A stretch of 64,000 bases of DNA from Nocardia sp. SYP-A9097 (lineage in GTDB: Bacteria; Actinomycetota; Actinomycetes; Mycobacteriales; Mycobacteriaceae). The notes beneath the pieces are model-generated. The model ran no database searches and had not been told where the DNA came from. It saw nothing but the letters and a program-made list of their open reading frames with translations. The stretch lies in contig NZ_WJIC01000016.1 of assembly GCF_009649815.1 (NCBI RefSeq), positions 1 to 64,000 of the forward strand, in the 5' to 3' direction. Position numbers and translations under genes: made by a program. Each line of letters opens with the position of its first letter. Position 1 is the stretch's first letter. Positions 8,870 to 17,965 of the stretch are shown here, in pieces.

Positions 8870-9447
8870 AGGGTCGGATTCTGTTGCAATGCATGATGAT
8901 TCGGATGTATTGGTGGTTGCCGGCGAGCGTTCGAGCAGGCGGAGTTCGATGGTGACCGGGTCGGGGTGGCCGGTGCCGGCGGTCTCGGTGCGTTTTGACG
9001 CGGTAGTTGTTGTGGCGGGCGCGTTTCACCCGCGCGGAGGCAGTCGCGGTGGCGGCGGGCGGGGTTGAGTCTACTGGTCGGGCAGCCGCGAACGCAGGAT
9101 CTTCCCCGACCCGCGGAGGTGCGTTTCAGGTGGTCATTGATGGTTTCCTCTTCCCATCCCTCGTTGTAGACGGCGGCGAGTTCGTCGGCGCGGGCCTCCG
9201 GGTCGATAATCGTGGTCAGCATCGCCAGATGCGCAGTCACGTGCGCGGGTAGCTTCCCACCCGACCGCCGAGTCCCAACCCCGCACGTGACGATCGCGCG
9301 GTCCACGGCGTCGCGGTGTACCGCGCTCACCAACACACCCGACGACACCTGATCCGCCCCCGCCCCAGCCTCGGTCATGACCAGCCACAATGTCCCCACC
9401 AGCACCGAAATATCAAGCCACGGAAGCAAACCGGACAGACTCACCAC
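8870..9447 (-). pseudogene. Decayed IS4-family transposase with internal deletion
   Basis: Three separate pieces of an actinobacterial IS4-type DDE transposase are recognisable. The N-terminal region has SSGVLVSAVHRDAVDRAI and LPAHVTAHLAM. A late catalytic-domain motif follows, with AVYNEGWEEETINDHLK holding the conserved YxEGWEEE-type segment with the last catalytic Glu. In another frame at about 8877-9029 comes the C-terminal tail with KRARHNNYRVK. The central catalytic part between pieces one and two is missing, and the last two pieces are separated by a frameshift. The element is therefore inactive. Confidence 0.7.
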
Positions 9448-9722
9448 TTACGCTACGTGACATTGGGACTGTGGAGCTATCCGACGGAGCCACTCCGGTC
9501 GCGGCCGTGAACTTGGGGAGCCGAGTCTCGACCCGTGCGCCGGCTGATCCGAACGTACACGTACAGAACAGCGCCCATTTGAATCCACCGACCTGGGGTG
9601 CCATTGCGGCAAATAACCGGCAAACGTGTTTTCGTGTGCTGCGGAGGAGTTCACCGATATAGTCGCACTTGAATTCGGACTGGCTTGCCAAACGCTGTGA
9701 ACTAATCATGGAGGTCGAGCTT

Positions 9723-10958
9723 GTGACTGGTCGGTTTCTTCTTTTCCTCGGCAACAGGTCGGCGAAAATTGTGAGTGTGCTCGGTGGTGCGCTCCTCGCG
9801 CTGATGCTGGCAACGACAGCTGGAGCGGAACCGATATATCCGGTACCCGATCCGGACCCGTTCTACGCCGCCCCAGGTGATATGGAGGCACACCAGCCCG
9901 GTGACGTGCTCAGCGTGCGAGCACTGCCACCAGTGGCCGTATTTCCCGGCGCCACCATCACCCTGGTTAAATTCCGATCCACCAACTCCGACGACGCGCC
10001 GATCGCGGCGACCACCACGATCATCACCCCGCCAGGTCACCAGCCCGACGCCCCGATACTGTCGTATCAGCACTTCATCAATTCGCTCGGCACCGGCTGT
10101 GCGGTATCGCACCTGTTGTACGCCAACGATCCGAATCTCTTGATGACGGCGTCGATTCTCAATGCGGCGCTGGCACAGGGCTGGAGTGTCGCACTGCCGG
10201 ATCATCTCGGCCCGAACTTCGCATTCGGGGCGGCGCGTCTAGGTGGCCGGATCGTCCTGGACGGCGTCCGAGCGGCGAAACGGCTGCCCGAACTCGCCGC
10301 CGGGCACAGCCCGGTGGTGTTGGCCGGCTACTCCGGTGGCGGCATGGCCACCGGGTGGGCTGCTGCGCTGCAGCCGTCGTACGCACCGGAACTGAAACTC
10401 GAGGGCGCGGCGATCGGCGGTGCCCCGATGAACATGGTGACGATGGCGCAGGTGTTGGGCTTCGACCCACACCCGGTCTTCGGGCTGGCCATGGCGGTGG
10501 CAATCGGCCTGGAGCGCGAATACCCGCACCGGCTGCCGATCAGCTCGTACCTCAACGAGCGTGGCTTGGCTGTCCGCAATTCCATGGCCAATGGCTGCAC
10601 CAACCAGATCATCGTCACCGGCGCCGGTGGCAGCGCCGCGGAGTACGCGACCGACACCGCGGGCTTCGACGTCGGTGCGGGCCAGTCGGTGCTGGAGGAG
10701 AACAGCTTGGAACTCTATAACGGAGTGCCGGAAATACCGGTGTTCGAATGGCACTCACCATACGACCCGCTCATTCCTATCCCCGCGATCGACAACACCG
10801 ACCGCCGCTGGTGCGCGGCCGGGGTTCGAGTGCAGACACTGCAGGTGCCCGCGCCCGAGCATTTGTCGAGCGCGGTGCTTGGCGCCCCCGAAGCACTGAT
10901 GTGGCTCAACGACCGGGTTCATGGCGAGCCCGCGCCCAGCACCTGTGGCACCATCTGA
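9723..10958 (+). CDS. Secreted lipase of the LIP family
   Basis: A secreted alpha/beta-hydrolase of the secretory lipase family, expected to hydrolyse acylglycerols or esters outside the cytoplasm. I chose the GTG at 9723 because GGAGG lies about eight bases upstream. A signal peptide follows (hydrophobic VLGGALLALMLATTAGA). The nucleophile elbow is GYSGGGMA at about residue 200, and Asp (HSPYDPLIP) and His (PAPEHLS) near the C-terminus complete a plausible triad. Its 411 residues fit the family. The gene is alone and ends in a strong bidirectional terminator. Confidence 0.88.
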   Translation: MTGRFLLFLGNRSAKIVSVLGGALLALMLATTAGAEPIYPVPDPDPFYAAPGDMEAHQPGDVLSVRALPPVAVFPGATITLVKFRSTNSDDAPIAATTTIITPPGHQPDAPILSYQHFINSLGTGCAVSHLLYANDPNLLMTASILNAALAQGWSVALPDHLGPNFAFGAARLGGRIVLDGVRAAKRLPELAAGHSPVVLAGYSGGGMATGWAAALQPSYAPELKLEGAAIGGAPMNMVTMAQVLGFDPHPVFGLAMAVAIGLEREYPHRLPISSYLNERGLAVRNSMANGCTNQIIVTGAGGSAAEYATDTAGFDVGAGQSVLEENSLELYNGVPEIPVFEWHSPYDPLIPIPAIDNTDRRWCAAGVRVQTLQVPAPEHLSSAVLGAPEALMWLNDRVHGEPAPSTCGTI

Positions 10959-11040
10959 ATAGAGATCGAGTCCAGCCTGCGCGGCCCGGCAAGATCCTAT
11001 CGTCGAAGACCGATGGAGCACAGGATCAACTGAGACAGGG

Positions 11041-11070
11041 TCGGGCCGGTCGCATTGGCGACCGGCCCGA
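11041..11070. terminator. Bidirectional terminator between lipase and ahcY
   Basis: A perfect 13-bp stem, TCGGGCCGGTCGC at 11041-11053 and its complement at 11058-11070, with loop ATTG. It lies between two convergent genes. Confidence 0.85.
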
Positions 11071-11096
11071 TTATGTTGTGCTACTCGAGGTTTGGA

Positions 11097-12572
11097 TCAG
11101 TAGCGGTAGTGCTCGGGCTTGTACGGGCCCTCGACGTCTACGCCGATGTATTCGGCCTGATCCTTGGTGAGCTTGGTGAGGGTGCCACCCAGGGCCTCGA
11201 CGTGGATCTTGGCGACCTTCTCGTCCAGGTGCTTGGGGAGGCGGTAGACCTCGTTGTCGTACTCCTCCGGCTTGGTCCACAGCTCGAGCTGTGCGATGAC
11301 CTGGTTGGAGAAGCTGTTGGACATGACGAACGAGGGGTGGCCGGTGGCGTTGCCCAGGTTGAGCAGGCGGCCCTCGGAGAGCACGATGATGCTGCGACCG
11401 GTCTCGGGGAACGTCCACAGGTCGACCTGCGGCTTGATGTTCAGGCGGTGGGCGCCCGAACGCTCCAGCGCGGCCATATCGATCTCATTGTCGAAGTGGC
11501 CGATATTGCCGAGGATGGCCTGGCCCTTCATCGCCTTCATGTGCTCGAGGGTGATGATGTCCTTGTTGCCGGTGGAGGTGACCACGATGTCGGCCTCGCC
11601 GATGGCCTGCTCGACTGTCACGACGTCGAAGCCGTCCATGAGCGCCTGCAGTGCGTTGATCGGGTCGATCTCGGTGACCTGGATGCGCGCGCCCTGGCCC
11701 TTGAGCGATTCGGCGCAGCCCTTGCCAACATCGCCGTAACCGCAGATCAGCACCTTCTTGCCACCGATGAGCACATCGGTGCCGCGGTTGATGCCGTCGA
11801 CCAGCGAGTGCCGGGTGCCGTACTTGTTGTCGAACTTCGACTTGGTGACCGAGTCGTTGACATTGATGGCCGGGAAGGTCAGCTCACCCGCGGCGGCGAA
11901 CTGGTACAGCCGCAGCACGCCGGTGGTGGTCTCCTCGGTGACACCCTTGACCGATGCCGCGATGGCGCTCCACTTGCCGGCGTCGGCAACCAGGCTGGCG
12001 CGCAACAGGTTCAGGAACACCTTGTACTCGGCCGAGTGGGTCTCGTCCTCGAGCGGCACGACGCCGGCCTTCTCGAACTGGGCGCCGCGCAGCACCAGCA
12101 TGGTGGCGTCACCGCCATCGTCGAGGATCATGTTCGCGGGCTCGCCGGGCCAGGTGAGCATCTGCTCGGCGGCCCACCAGTACTCCTCGAGGGACTCGCC
12201 CTTCCACGCGAAGACCGGGATGCCCTTGGGCTCTTCCTCGGTGCCGTGCGGGCCGACGACAATGGCCGCGGCGGCGTGGTCCTGGGTGGAGAAGATATTG
12301 CAGGAGGCCCACCGAACCTCAGCACCGAGGTCAACCAGGGTCTCGATCAGGACGGCGGTCTGCACGGTCATGTGCAGCGAACCGGAGATGCGCGCACCAC
12401 GCAGCGGCGCCGCGTCGGCGTACTCACGACGCAGTGCCATCAGGCCCGGCATCTCATGCTCGGCGAGCCGAATCTCCTTGCGGCCGAACTCGGCCAGCGA
12501 CAGGTCCGCCACCTTGTAGTCGATCCCGTTGCGGACGTCGGCGGTCATCATGCTGCTCACTGCGGTCGTCAT
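11097..12572 (-). CDS. ahcY: Adenosylhomocysteinase (SAH hydrolase)
   Basis: The enzyme splits S-adenosylhomocysteine into adenosine and homocysteine, relieving product inhibition of methyltransferases. The 491-residue protein has the substrate-binding N-terminal domain, the NAD-binding Rossmann motif GYGDVGKGCAESLKGQGA, and the C-terminal KPEHYRY that closes the NAD site of the partner subunit. It contains the ~40-residue insertion typical of bacterial enzymes, at about residues 150-190. A terminator-like hairpin upstream separates it from alkB, so it should have its own promoter in the 12573-12650 interval. Confidence 0.97.
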   Translation of the reverse strand: MTTAVSSMMTADVRNGIDYKVADLSLAEFGRKEIRLAEHEMPGLMALRREYADAAPLRGARISGSLHMTVQTAVLIETLVDLGAEVRWASCNIFSTQDHAAAAIVVGPHGTEEEPKGIPVFAWKGESLEEYWWAAEQMLTWPGEPANMILDDGGDATMLVLRGAQFEKAGVVPLEDETHSAEYKVFLNLLRASLVADAGKWSAIAASVKGVTEETTTGVLRLYQFAAAGELTFPAINVNDSVTKSKFDNKYGTRHSLVDGINRGTDVLIGGKKVLICGYGDVGKGCAESLKGQGARIQVTEIDPINALQALMDGFDVVTVEQAIGEADIVVTSTGNKDIITLEHMKAMKGQAILGNIGHFDNEIDMAALERSGAHRLNIKPQVDLWTFPETGRSIIVLSEGRLLNLGNATGHPSFVMSNSFSNQVIAQLELWTKPEEYDNEVYRLPKHLDEKVAKIHVEALGGTLTKLTKDQAEYIGVDVEGPYKPEHYRY

Positions 12573-12653
12573 CTGCCTCTCCTGGTCGGCCTGCTTCCCC
12601 GGGTAAGGCTAGTCGGTGCCGCGCGCAGGCGACACCACGATGGCAGCCTCGCA

Positions 12654-12678
12654 CCCCCGGCGGTACGAGCCCGGGGGG
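12654..12678 (-). terminator. Hairpin between alkB and ahcY
   Basis: CCCCCGG at 12654-12660 pairs with CCGGGGG within 12671-12678, seven or eight GC pairs, immediately downstream of the alkB stop on the minus strand. Confidence 0.6.
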
Positions 12679-12686
12679 TTGCCGAG

Positions 12687-13907
12687 TCAGGCGGCGGCCG
12701 CCATCCCGTCTCCGTGCTGCGCGAGGATCCGGTCGCGTTTGCGTGGCTGGATATTGGCGCGGCTGATATCGCCGTCGTAGTGGGCCAGCACCCGCCGATC
12801 CATCACACGGCGCCAGAGCGGCGGGCACAGCGCCAGCAGAATCATGGTGGCGTAACCGGCCGGGAGCTGCGGTGATTCCTGGTTCGAGCGCAGTGTTTGG
12901 TACCGGCGTCCAGGATTCGCATGGTGGTCGCTGTGCCGCTGCAGGTGGAACAGGAAAATATTGGTGACCAGCCGGTCACTGTTCCAGCTGTCGCTCGGCG
13001 AACACCGTGCCCAATTGCCATTGGCCCGGCGGCCCCGCAGCAGCCCGTAATGCTCCACATAGTTGACCGTTTCCAGCAGCGCGGCGCCGATCACGGCCTG
13101 CAGCAGCAGATACGGCATGATCTTCCAGCCGAAGCCGGCGACCAGCGCGCCGAAGAGCACGACCGTCATGACCCAGGCCTGCAGCACATGATTGTGAATG
13201 CTCCACCAGCGCAGCCCCTTTCGCCGCAGCCGAGCGCCCTCCAGCGAGATAGCCGACTGGAAGCCACCGATCACACTGCGCGGCAGGAATTCCCACAGCG
13301 TCTCGCCCATGCGGGCACTGGCCGGGTCCTCCGGAGTGGCGACGCGGGCATGGTGGCCGCGATTGTGCTCCACGAAGAAATGACCGTAGGCCGACTGCGC
13401 GAGGGCCAATTTCGACAGCCACCGCTCCGCCTTCTCGACTCGATGCCCGAGCTCGTGCGCGGCATTGATACCGATGCCGCTGACGAACCCGAGGGTGGAC
13501 GCGAGACCCAGCTTGTCGATGACCGACAGGTCGTCACCGGCCCACATGACGGCCGCGATACACAGGCCGATCAGCTGAACTGGAAGAAACATGTAGGTAC
13601 ACCACCGGTAGTACCGGTCGTTGGAGAGTTGTTCGTAATCCTCGTCCTTGGGATTGGAACCGTCTTCGCCGACGCCCCAGTCCAGGAGCGGGATGACGAC
13701 GAGAACGATGATCGGCCCAATCCACCAAAGCATCTCCAAGCGGGTCCAATAGACCAGCTGTGACGGCAAAAACGCGCTCATCGGGGCTACCAGCCCAAGC
13801 ACCCACAAGTAACGTTTGGGATCCGGTGAACCCGACCGTTTGCCGACCAATTGCACGTTTGCCCCGCTAACTAGGAAGCTCAGAACTTCGCAGGTAGATA
13901 TATACAC
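12687..13907 (-). CDS. alkB: Alkane 1-monooxygenase (AlkB), no rubredoxin partner nearby
   Basis: AlkB is a membrane di-iron hydroxylase that oxidises medium-chain n-alkanes to 1-alkanols, taking electrons from rubredoxin. All four His-rich signatures are present: HELGHR (151-156), HNRGHH (181-186), NYVEHYGL (282-289) and LQRHSDHH (322-329), interspersed with transmembrane helices. The C-terminus ends shortly after ILAQHGDG, so no rubredoxin domain is fused. In many relatives alkB is followed by rubA, rubB and a TetR gene before ahcY; here ahcY follows directly. The annotated start is a GTG with AGGGA upstream. A GTG at 13856 (389 residues) is also possible, since the first 17 residues are not conserved-looking. 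Confidence 0.93.
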   Translation of the reverse strand: MYISTCEVLSFLVSGANVQLVGKRSGSPDPKRYLWVLGLVAPMSAFLPSQLVYWTRLEMLWWIGPIIVLVVIPLLDWGVGEDGSNPKDEDYEQLSNDRYYRWCTYMFLPVQLIGLCIAAVMWAGDDLSVIDKLGLASTLGFVSGIGINAAHELGHRVEKAERWLSKLALAQSAYGHFFVEHNRGHHARVATPEDPASARMGETLWEFLPRSVIGGFQSAISLEGARLRRKGLRWWSIHNHVLQAWVMTVVLFGALVAGFGWKIMPYLLLQAVIGAALLETVNYVEHYGLLRGRRANGNWARCSPSDSWNSDRLVTNIFLFHLQRHSDHHANPGRRYQTLRSNQESPQLPAGYATMILLALCPPLWRRVMDRRVLAHYDGDISRANIQPRKRDRILAQHGDGMAAAA

Positions 13908-14006
13908 ACTAAGTCCCTGTTACAGCATGGCCTGGGACCCACCGGGCATCTAACCATGTGATGGCGATCACCGCACAATTCGGGCAAACCGATAGCGACC
14001 CGGGAC

Positions 14007-14699
14007 TCAGTGCAACCGCAGATAACGCACCTGCGGTCGTCCGGTGCGGCCATAGTCGGTTCGCCGCGCGACTATACCGTCTTCGGCCAGACGCTCCAGG
14101 TATCGCCACGCGGTGACCCGCGAAACGCCGACGACGCGCCCAGCCTCCCCCGCCGAAATCCCCTCCGGCGCCGCGCGCACCGCCCGGGCGATCTCCTCCA
14201 TGGTCCGTGGCGCAATACCTTTCGGCAAGGTCGCCCGCTGATCGGGAGTACGCAGCACACCGAAGGCGCGGTCGATCTCCTGCTGTGAGATCGCCGCCTC
14301 GCCCGCCGGCAGCGCCGCCCGATACTCGACATACCGCTCGAGCTTTTCCCGGAAGGCCGCGAAGGTGAACGGCTTGAGCAGGTACAGCACCACACCGTGT
14401 GCCACGGACGCGCGCACCATGGCCAGATCGCGCGCGGAAGTGACGGCAATCAGATCCGGGCGGGGCCGCAGACCGGCCAGCGCCGCCGCCACGGCGAGAC
14501 CGCTCATATCCGGTAAACCGATATCCATCAGCACCAGATCGACCGGCTCGCTGCCTTGCTGCGACTTGGCCGCGGCGGCCAGCGCCTCCCGCCCGGTGTG
14601 CGCGACGGCGGCCACCTCGAAACCGGGCACTCGGCCGACATAGGAGCGGTGCGCCTCGGCAATGGCCGGTTCGTCTTCCACGATCAGCACTCTGATCAC
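14007..14699 (-). CDS. CitB/DcuR-type response regulator
   Basis: A 230-residue regulator with an N-terminal receiver domain (acidic E8/D9, phospho-acceptor D59 in LVLMDIGLPD, conserved Lys in YLLKPF) and a C-terminal helix-turn-helix (ISAGEAGRVVGVSRVTAWRY), the layout of the CitB/DcuR/DctR family controlling di- and tricarboxylate uptake. It follows the sensor kinase gene with a six-base gap, and the pair diverges from dctA. It probably activates dctA in response to external C4-dicarboxylates; this is inferred from family and context. Confidence 0.9.
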   Translation of the reverse strand: MIRVLIVEDEPAIAEAHRSYVGRVPGFEVAAVAHTGREALAAAAKSQQGSEPVDLVLMDIGLPDMSGLAVAAALAGLRPRPDLIAVTSARDLAMVRASVAHGVVLYLLKPFTFAAFREKLERYVEYRAALPAGEAAISQQEIDRAFGVLRTPDQRATLPKGIAPRTMEEIARAVRAAPEGISAGEAGRVVGVSRVTAWRYLERLAEDGIVARRTDYGRTGRPQVRYLRLH

Positions 14700-14705
14700 C
14701 GGCGC

Positions 14706-16316
14706 CTACTCCCCACTCGCATCCACGGCCCGCCGCCCGGCCGGGCGCGGAAAGCGCACGATAACAGCCGCTTCCGGCTCCCGCTGCGCCCGCAATTCGC
14801 CGCCGTGCCGGTCGACGAGCCGCCGTACCAGCGCCAATCCCAGACCGTGATGGTCGGTCTTGGTGGAGTAGCCGCGCTCGGTCGCCCGGCTGAACAGCTC
14901 CTCGGACATGCCCGGCCCACTGTCTGCGACCCGGACGTAGAGCTCGCTGTCGTCACGCCGCACGGTGACCTCCACCCAGGCGTCCTCGTCGCGTCCGACC
15001 GCATCGAGGGCGTTGTCGACGAGATTGCCGAGCAGGGTGACCATTTCGTGCGCGGTGAGCGGTTCGGTGGAGTCCAGCAGCGTGTCACCGGTGACGGTGA
15101 GCTCCACCCCGAACTCGGCCGCCTGCTCCACCTTGCCCAGCAGCAGCGCGACCACCGCCGGTTCGGCGACCGCACCGGTCAGCCGGTCGATGAGCGCCTG
15201 CGAGAGTTCCAGCTCCGCGGTGGCGAATACGACCGCCTCCCGGGCGCGGCCCAGCTCCACCATGGCGACCACGGCGTGCAGCCGATTCGCGGCCTCGTGC
15301 GCCTGCGCCCGCAGTGCCTCGGCGAAACCGCGCACCGAATTCAATTCGCCGAGTACATCCCGCAATTCGGTGTGATCGCGGAGGGTGACCACGGTGCCCA
15401 TCCGGCGACCGCCGTGTTCGACCAGATCCTGATTCACCACCAGCACCCGCTCCGGCGTCACATGCATCTCGTCCCGCACCATCCCGGAACCCAAGTGTTG
15501 CAATGAGATCGGCAGATCGGCCCGGCGGACCGGACCGTCCGGTAATCGCAGTAGCCGCCGCGCCTCGTCATTGACCACCTCGGCGCGCTCCCCCGATTTG
15601 TCGAACACCAGCAGGCCCTCGTGTACGGAGTGCAGCACGGCATCGTGATGGTCGTAGAGGGCGCGCATTTCGGCCGGCGCCAGTCCGAGAGTCTGCCGCA
15701 AGAGCCTGCGGCGCAACAACAATGCGCCCGCTGTCGCCAGCACCAGACCGGCGGCGGCCACCGCGAGAATCACCGGCAGCTGTGCGCGCACCTGCTCACC
15801 GATATGGGTGCGGGTGACACCCGCCGACACCAGGGCGACGATGCGCCCGTCGGTATCGCGCACCGGGGTCACCGAGCGAATGGACTCGCCCAACGTCCCC
15901 GCGTACGTCTCGGTGAAGGTCTCCCCCGCCAGCGCACGATCGATGGTGCCACTGAACGGCTGACCGATACGGGCCGGATCGGTATGCGTGTAGCGGGTGC
16001 GGTCGGGAGCCATGACCACGATGAAATCCATGCCGGTGCTCTGACGGATGCTCTCGGTGACCGGTTGCAGCAGGGCCGTCGGATCGGGGCTGTGTACGGC
16101 GGCGACCATCGAGGGCGAGCGAGCGAGCGTCACCGCGATATCGGTGACCTGCGTGCGGGTGGCGTCGTCTGCCGCGCGGCGGGTCTGCAGCACGACCAGC
16201 GCGGTGCCGACACAGATGACCACCAGCAGCACCACCAATTGCACCGCGAACACCTGCCCGGCGACCGAGCGCCGACGCCGGGCCGATACTCCGCGTTTCC
16301 CAAGTCGACCGATCAC
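14706..16316 (-). CDS. CitA/DcuS-type sensor histidine kinase
   Basis: Sensor kinase for dicarboxylates or citrate. It has one transmembrane helix near residues 20-40, a periplasmic PAS-like sensor (about 40-170, with GTLGESIRSVTPV and IVALVSAGV typical of CitA/DcuS), a second helix at about 180-200, a cytoplasmic PAS domain, an unusual kinase core with the phospho-His likely in AQAHEAANRLHAV, and an ATPase domain with ADSGPGMS and HHGLGLALVRRLV. I chose the GTG at 16316, which has GGAGG four bases upstream; the frame extends 19 codons further upstream. It is the first gene of the pair with the downstream regulator. Confidence 0.9.
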   Translation of the reverse strand: MIGRLGKRGVSARRRRSVAGQVFAVQLVVLLVVICVGTALVVLQTRRAADDATRTQVTDIAVTLARSPSMVAAVHSPDPTALLQPVTESIRQSTGMDFIVVMAPDRTRYTHTDPARIGQPFSGTIDRALAGETFTETYAGTLGESIRSVTPVRDTDGRIVALVSAGVTRTHIGEQVRAQLPVILAVAAAGLVLATAGALLLRRRLLRQTLGLAPAEMRALYDHHDAVLHSVHEGLLVFDKSGERAEVVNDEARRLLRLPDGPVRRADLPISLQHLGSGMVRDEMHVTPERVLVVNQDLVEHGGRRMGTVVTLRDHTELRDVLGELNSVRGFAEALRAQAHEAANRLHAVVAMVELGRAREAVVFATAELELSQALIDRLTGAVAEPAVVALLLGKVEQAAEFGVELTVTGDTLLDSTEPLTAHEMVTLLGNLVDNALDAVGRDEDAWVEVTVRRDDSELYVRVADSGPGMSEELFSRATERGYSTKTDHHGLGLALVRRLVDRHGGELRAQREPEAAVIVRFPRPAGRRAVDASGE

Positions 16317-16490
16317 TCTGCCTCCGCGCCGATCGCCGCGCCAAGGAGCACGGCGTGAACAAAACTTACGCAACAGTGACCAGGGTCACTGCCTGGCGTC
16401 ATCATTCTTCCGGTAACCGCGTGTGCGGGCGCACACCGGCCGACCGTCTTCATCGGAGATGCGGTCGCGGAGACAAGGGACACGACAGCA

Positions 16491-17852
16491 ATGAGTTCGA
16501 CGATATCGAACGATCCCGCGGCCACACCCCGCCGCGATCGCACGCACTGGTTGTATCTGGCCGTCATCGTGGCGGTACTGGCCGGCATCCTGACCGGTTG
16601 GCTGGCACCGGGTTTCGGCAAATCGGTCGGCGAACTCGGCACCCTGTTCGTCAATCTGATCAAGATGATGATCTCGCCGGTCATCTTCTGCACCATCGTG
16701 CTCGGTATCGGCTCGGTGCGGGCGGCGGCCAAGGTCGGCAAGGTCGGCGGAATGGCGCTGGGCTACTTCCTGATCATGTCGACGGTGGCCCTCGCGATCG
16801 GCCTGGTGGTCGGCAATCTGCTGCATCCGGGCAGCGGGCTCGATATCGCCGGGCACGCCAAGGAGACCGCCAAATACGTGAAGGACGCGCAGGGTGCGGG
16901 CGGCACCTGGGATTTCCTGAAGGACATCGTGCCCACCACGCTGGTCTCGTCACTCACCACCGGCAAGGTGTTGCAGACGCTGTTCGTGGCGCTGCTGGTC
17001 GGCTTCGGCATCCAGGCCATGGGCAGCACCGGTGAACCGCTGCTGCGCGGTATCGCACTCGTACAGAAACTGGTGTTCCGGATTCTCACCATGATTCTGT
17101 GGCTGGCACCCATCGGCGCGTTCGGCGCGATCGCGAATGTGGTGGCGCGCACCGGATTGGACGCGGTCAAGGAACTGGCGCTGCTGATGGTGGCGTTCTA
17201 TCTGACCTGCGCCGTCTTCGTCTTCGGGATCCTGGGCACGCTGCTGCGCGCGGTGGCCGGGGTGTCGATCTTCAAGCTGGTGCGGTACCTGGCCCGCGAA
17301 TACCTGTTGATCGTGGCCACCTCCTCCTCGGAGTCGGCGCTGCCGCGGTTGATCGCCAAGATGGAGCATCTGGGTGTGGAGCGCTCCACCGTGGGTGTTG
17401 TTGTGCCGACCGGGTATTCGTTCAATCTGGACGGCACCGCCATCTACCTGACCATGGCGACGCTGTTCGTCGCCGATGCCATGCACAAACCGCTGTCCTG
17501 GACCGAACAGCTCGGACTGCTGGTGTTCATGATCGTGGCGTCCAAGGGCGCGGCCGGTGTCACCGGTGCGGGCCTGGCGACGCTGGCCGGTGGATTGCAG
17601 AGCCATCGCCCGGAGCTGCTGGACGGTGTCGGCCTGATCGTCGGCATCGACCGGTTCATGTCGGAAGCCCGTGCGGTGACCAACTTCTCGGGTAACGCGG
17701 TCGCCACCGTGCTCGTCGGCACCTGGACCGGAACCATCGAACCCGCCCGCGTGCGAGCGGTTTTGGATCGGCAGCTGCCATTCGACGAGACCACCATGGT
17801 CGACGACCATCCGGGCACCGTGCCCCTGGAAAAGACCTCGGTTCCGGCGTAG
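16491..17852 (+). CDS. dctA: C4-dicarboxylate:cation symporter DctA
   Basis: DctA imports succinate, fumarate and malate aerobically with protons or sodium. The 453-residue protein has the multi-helix fold of the DAACS family, the serine-rich re-entrant loop TSSSESALPRLIAKMEHLGV, and GYSFNLDGTAIYLTMATLF with the conserved NxDGT motif. It is transcribed away from the CitA/CitB-type pair through a 174-base region that must contain both promoters. It ends against convergent ribH with a strong hairpin. Confidence 0.95.
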   Translation: MSSTISNDPAATPRRDRTHWLYLAVIVAVLAGILTGWLAPGFGKSVGELGTLFVNLIKMMISPVIFCTIVLGIGSVRAAAKVGKVGGMALGYFLIMSTVALAIGLVVGNLLHPGSGLDIAGHAKETAKYVKDAQGAGGTWDFLKDIVPTTLVSSLTTGKVLQTLFVALLVGFGIQAMGSTGEPLLRGIALVQKLVFRILTMILWLAPIGAFGAIANVVARTGLDAVKELALLMVAFYLTCAVFVFGILGTLLRAVAGVSIFKLVRYLAREYLLIVATSSSESALPRLIAKMEHLGVERSTVGVVVPTGYSFNLDGTAIYLTMATLFVADAMHKPLSWTEQLGLLVFMIVASKGAAGVTGAGLATLAGGLQSHRPELLDGVGLIVGIDRFMSEARAVTNFSGNAVATVLVGTWTGTIEPARVRAVLDRQLPFDETTMVDDHPGTVPLEKTSVPA

Positions 17853-17917
17853 CTGCCCGCGATCAACGCCGGAACCGGAATCGCTGCGGCGCAATGCCGT
17901 TCCGCCGCAGCACAGCA

Positions 17918-17956
17918 GTCCCGCACCCTGGTCTCCGCGACTACAGGGTGCGGGAC
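17918..17956. terminator. Bidirectional terminator between dctA and ribH
   Basis: A perfect 13-bp stem: GTCCCGCACCCTG at 17918-17930 with CAGGGTGCGGGAC at 17944-17956. It sits between convergent genes. A weaker GCGGCG-type stem lies just before it. Confidence 0.85.
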
Positions 17957-17965
17957 CGCGCCGTC

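Noticed and set aside
9448..9722. Gene between the IS remnant and the lipase
   Set aside because: Only short frames without ribosome binding sites or recognisable sequence.
12573..12653. Possible SAH riboswitch upstream of ahcY
   Set aside because: Function would fit, but I could not find the conserved SAH aptamer core; the visible hairpin is better explained as the alkB terminator.
11055..12875. 606-codon plus-strand frame across ahcY
   Set aside because: Antisense shadow of a well-conserved enzyme; no recognisable domain.
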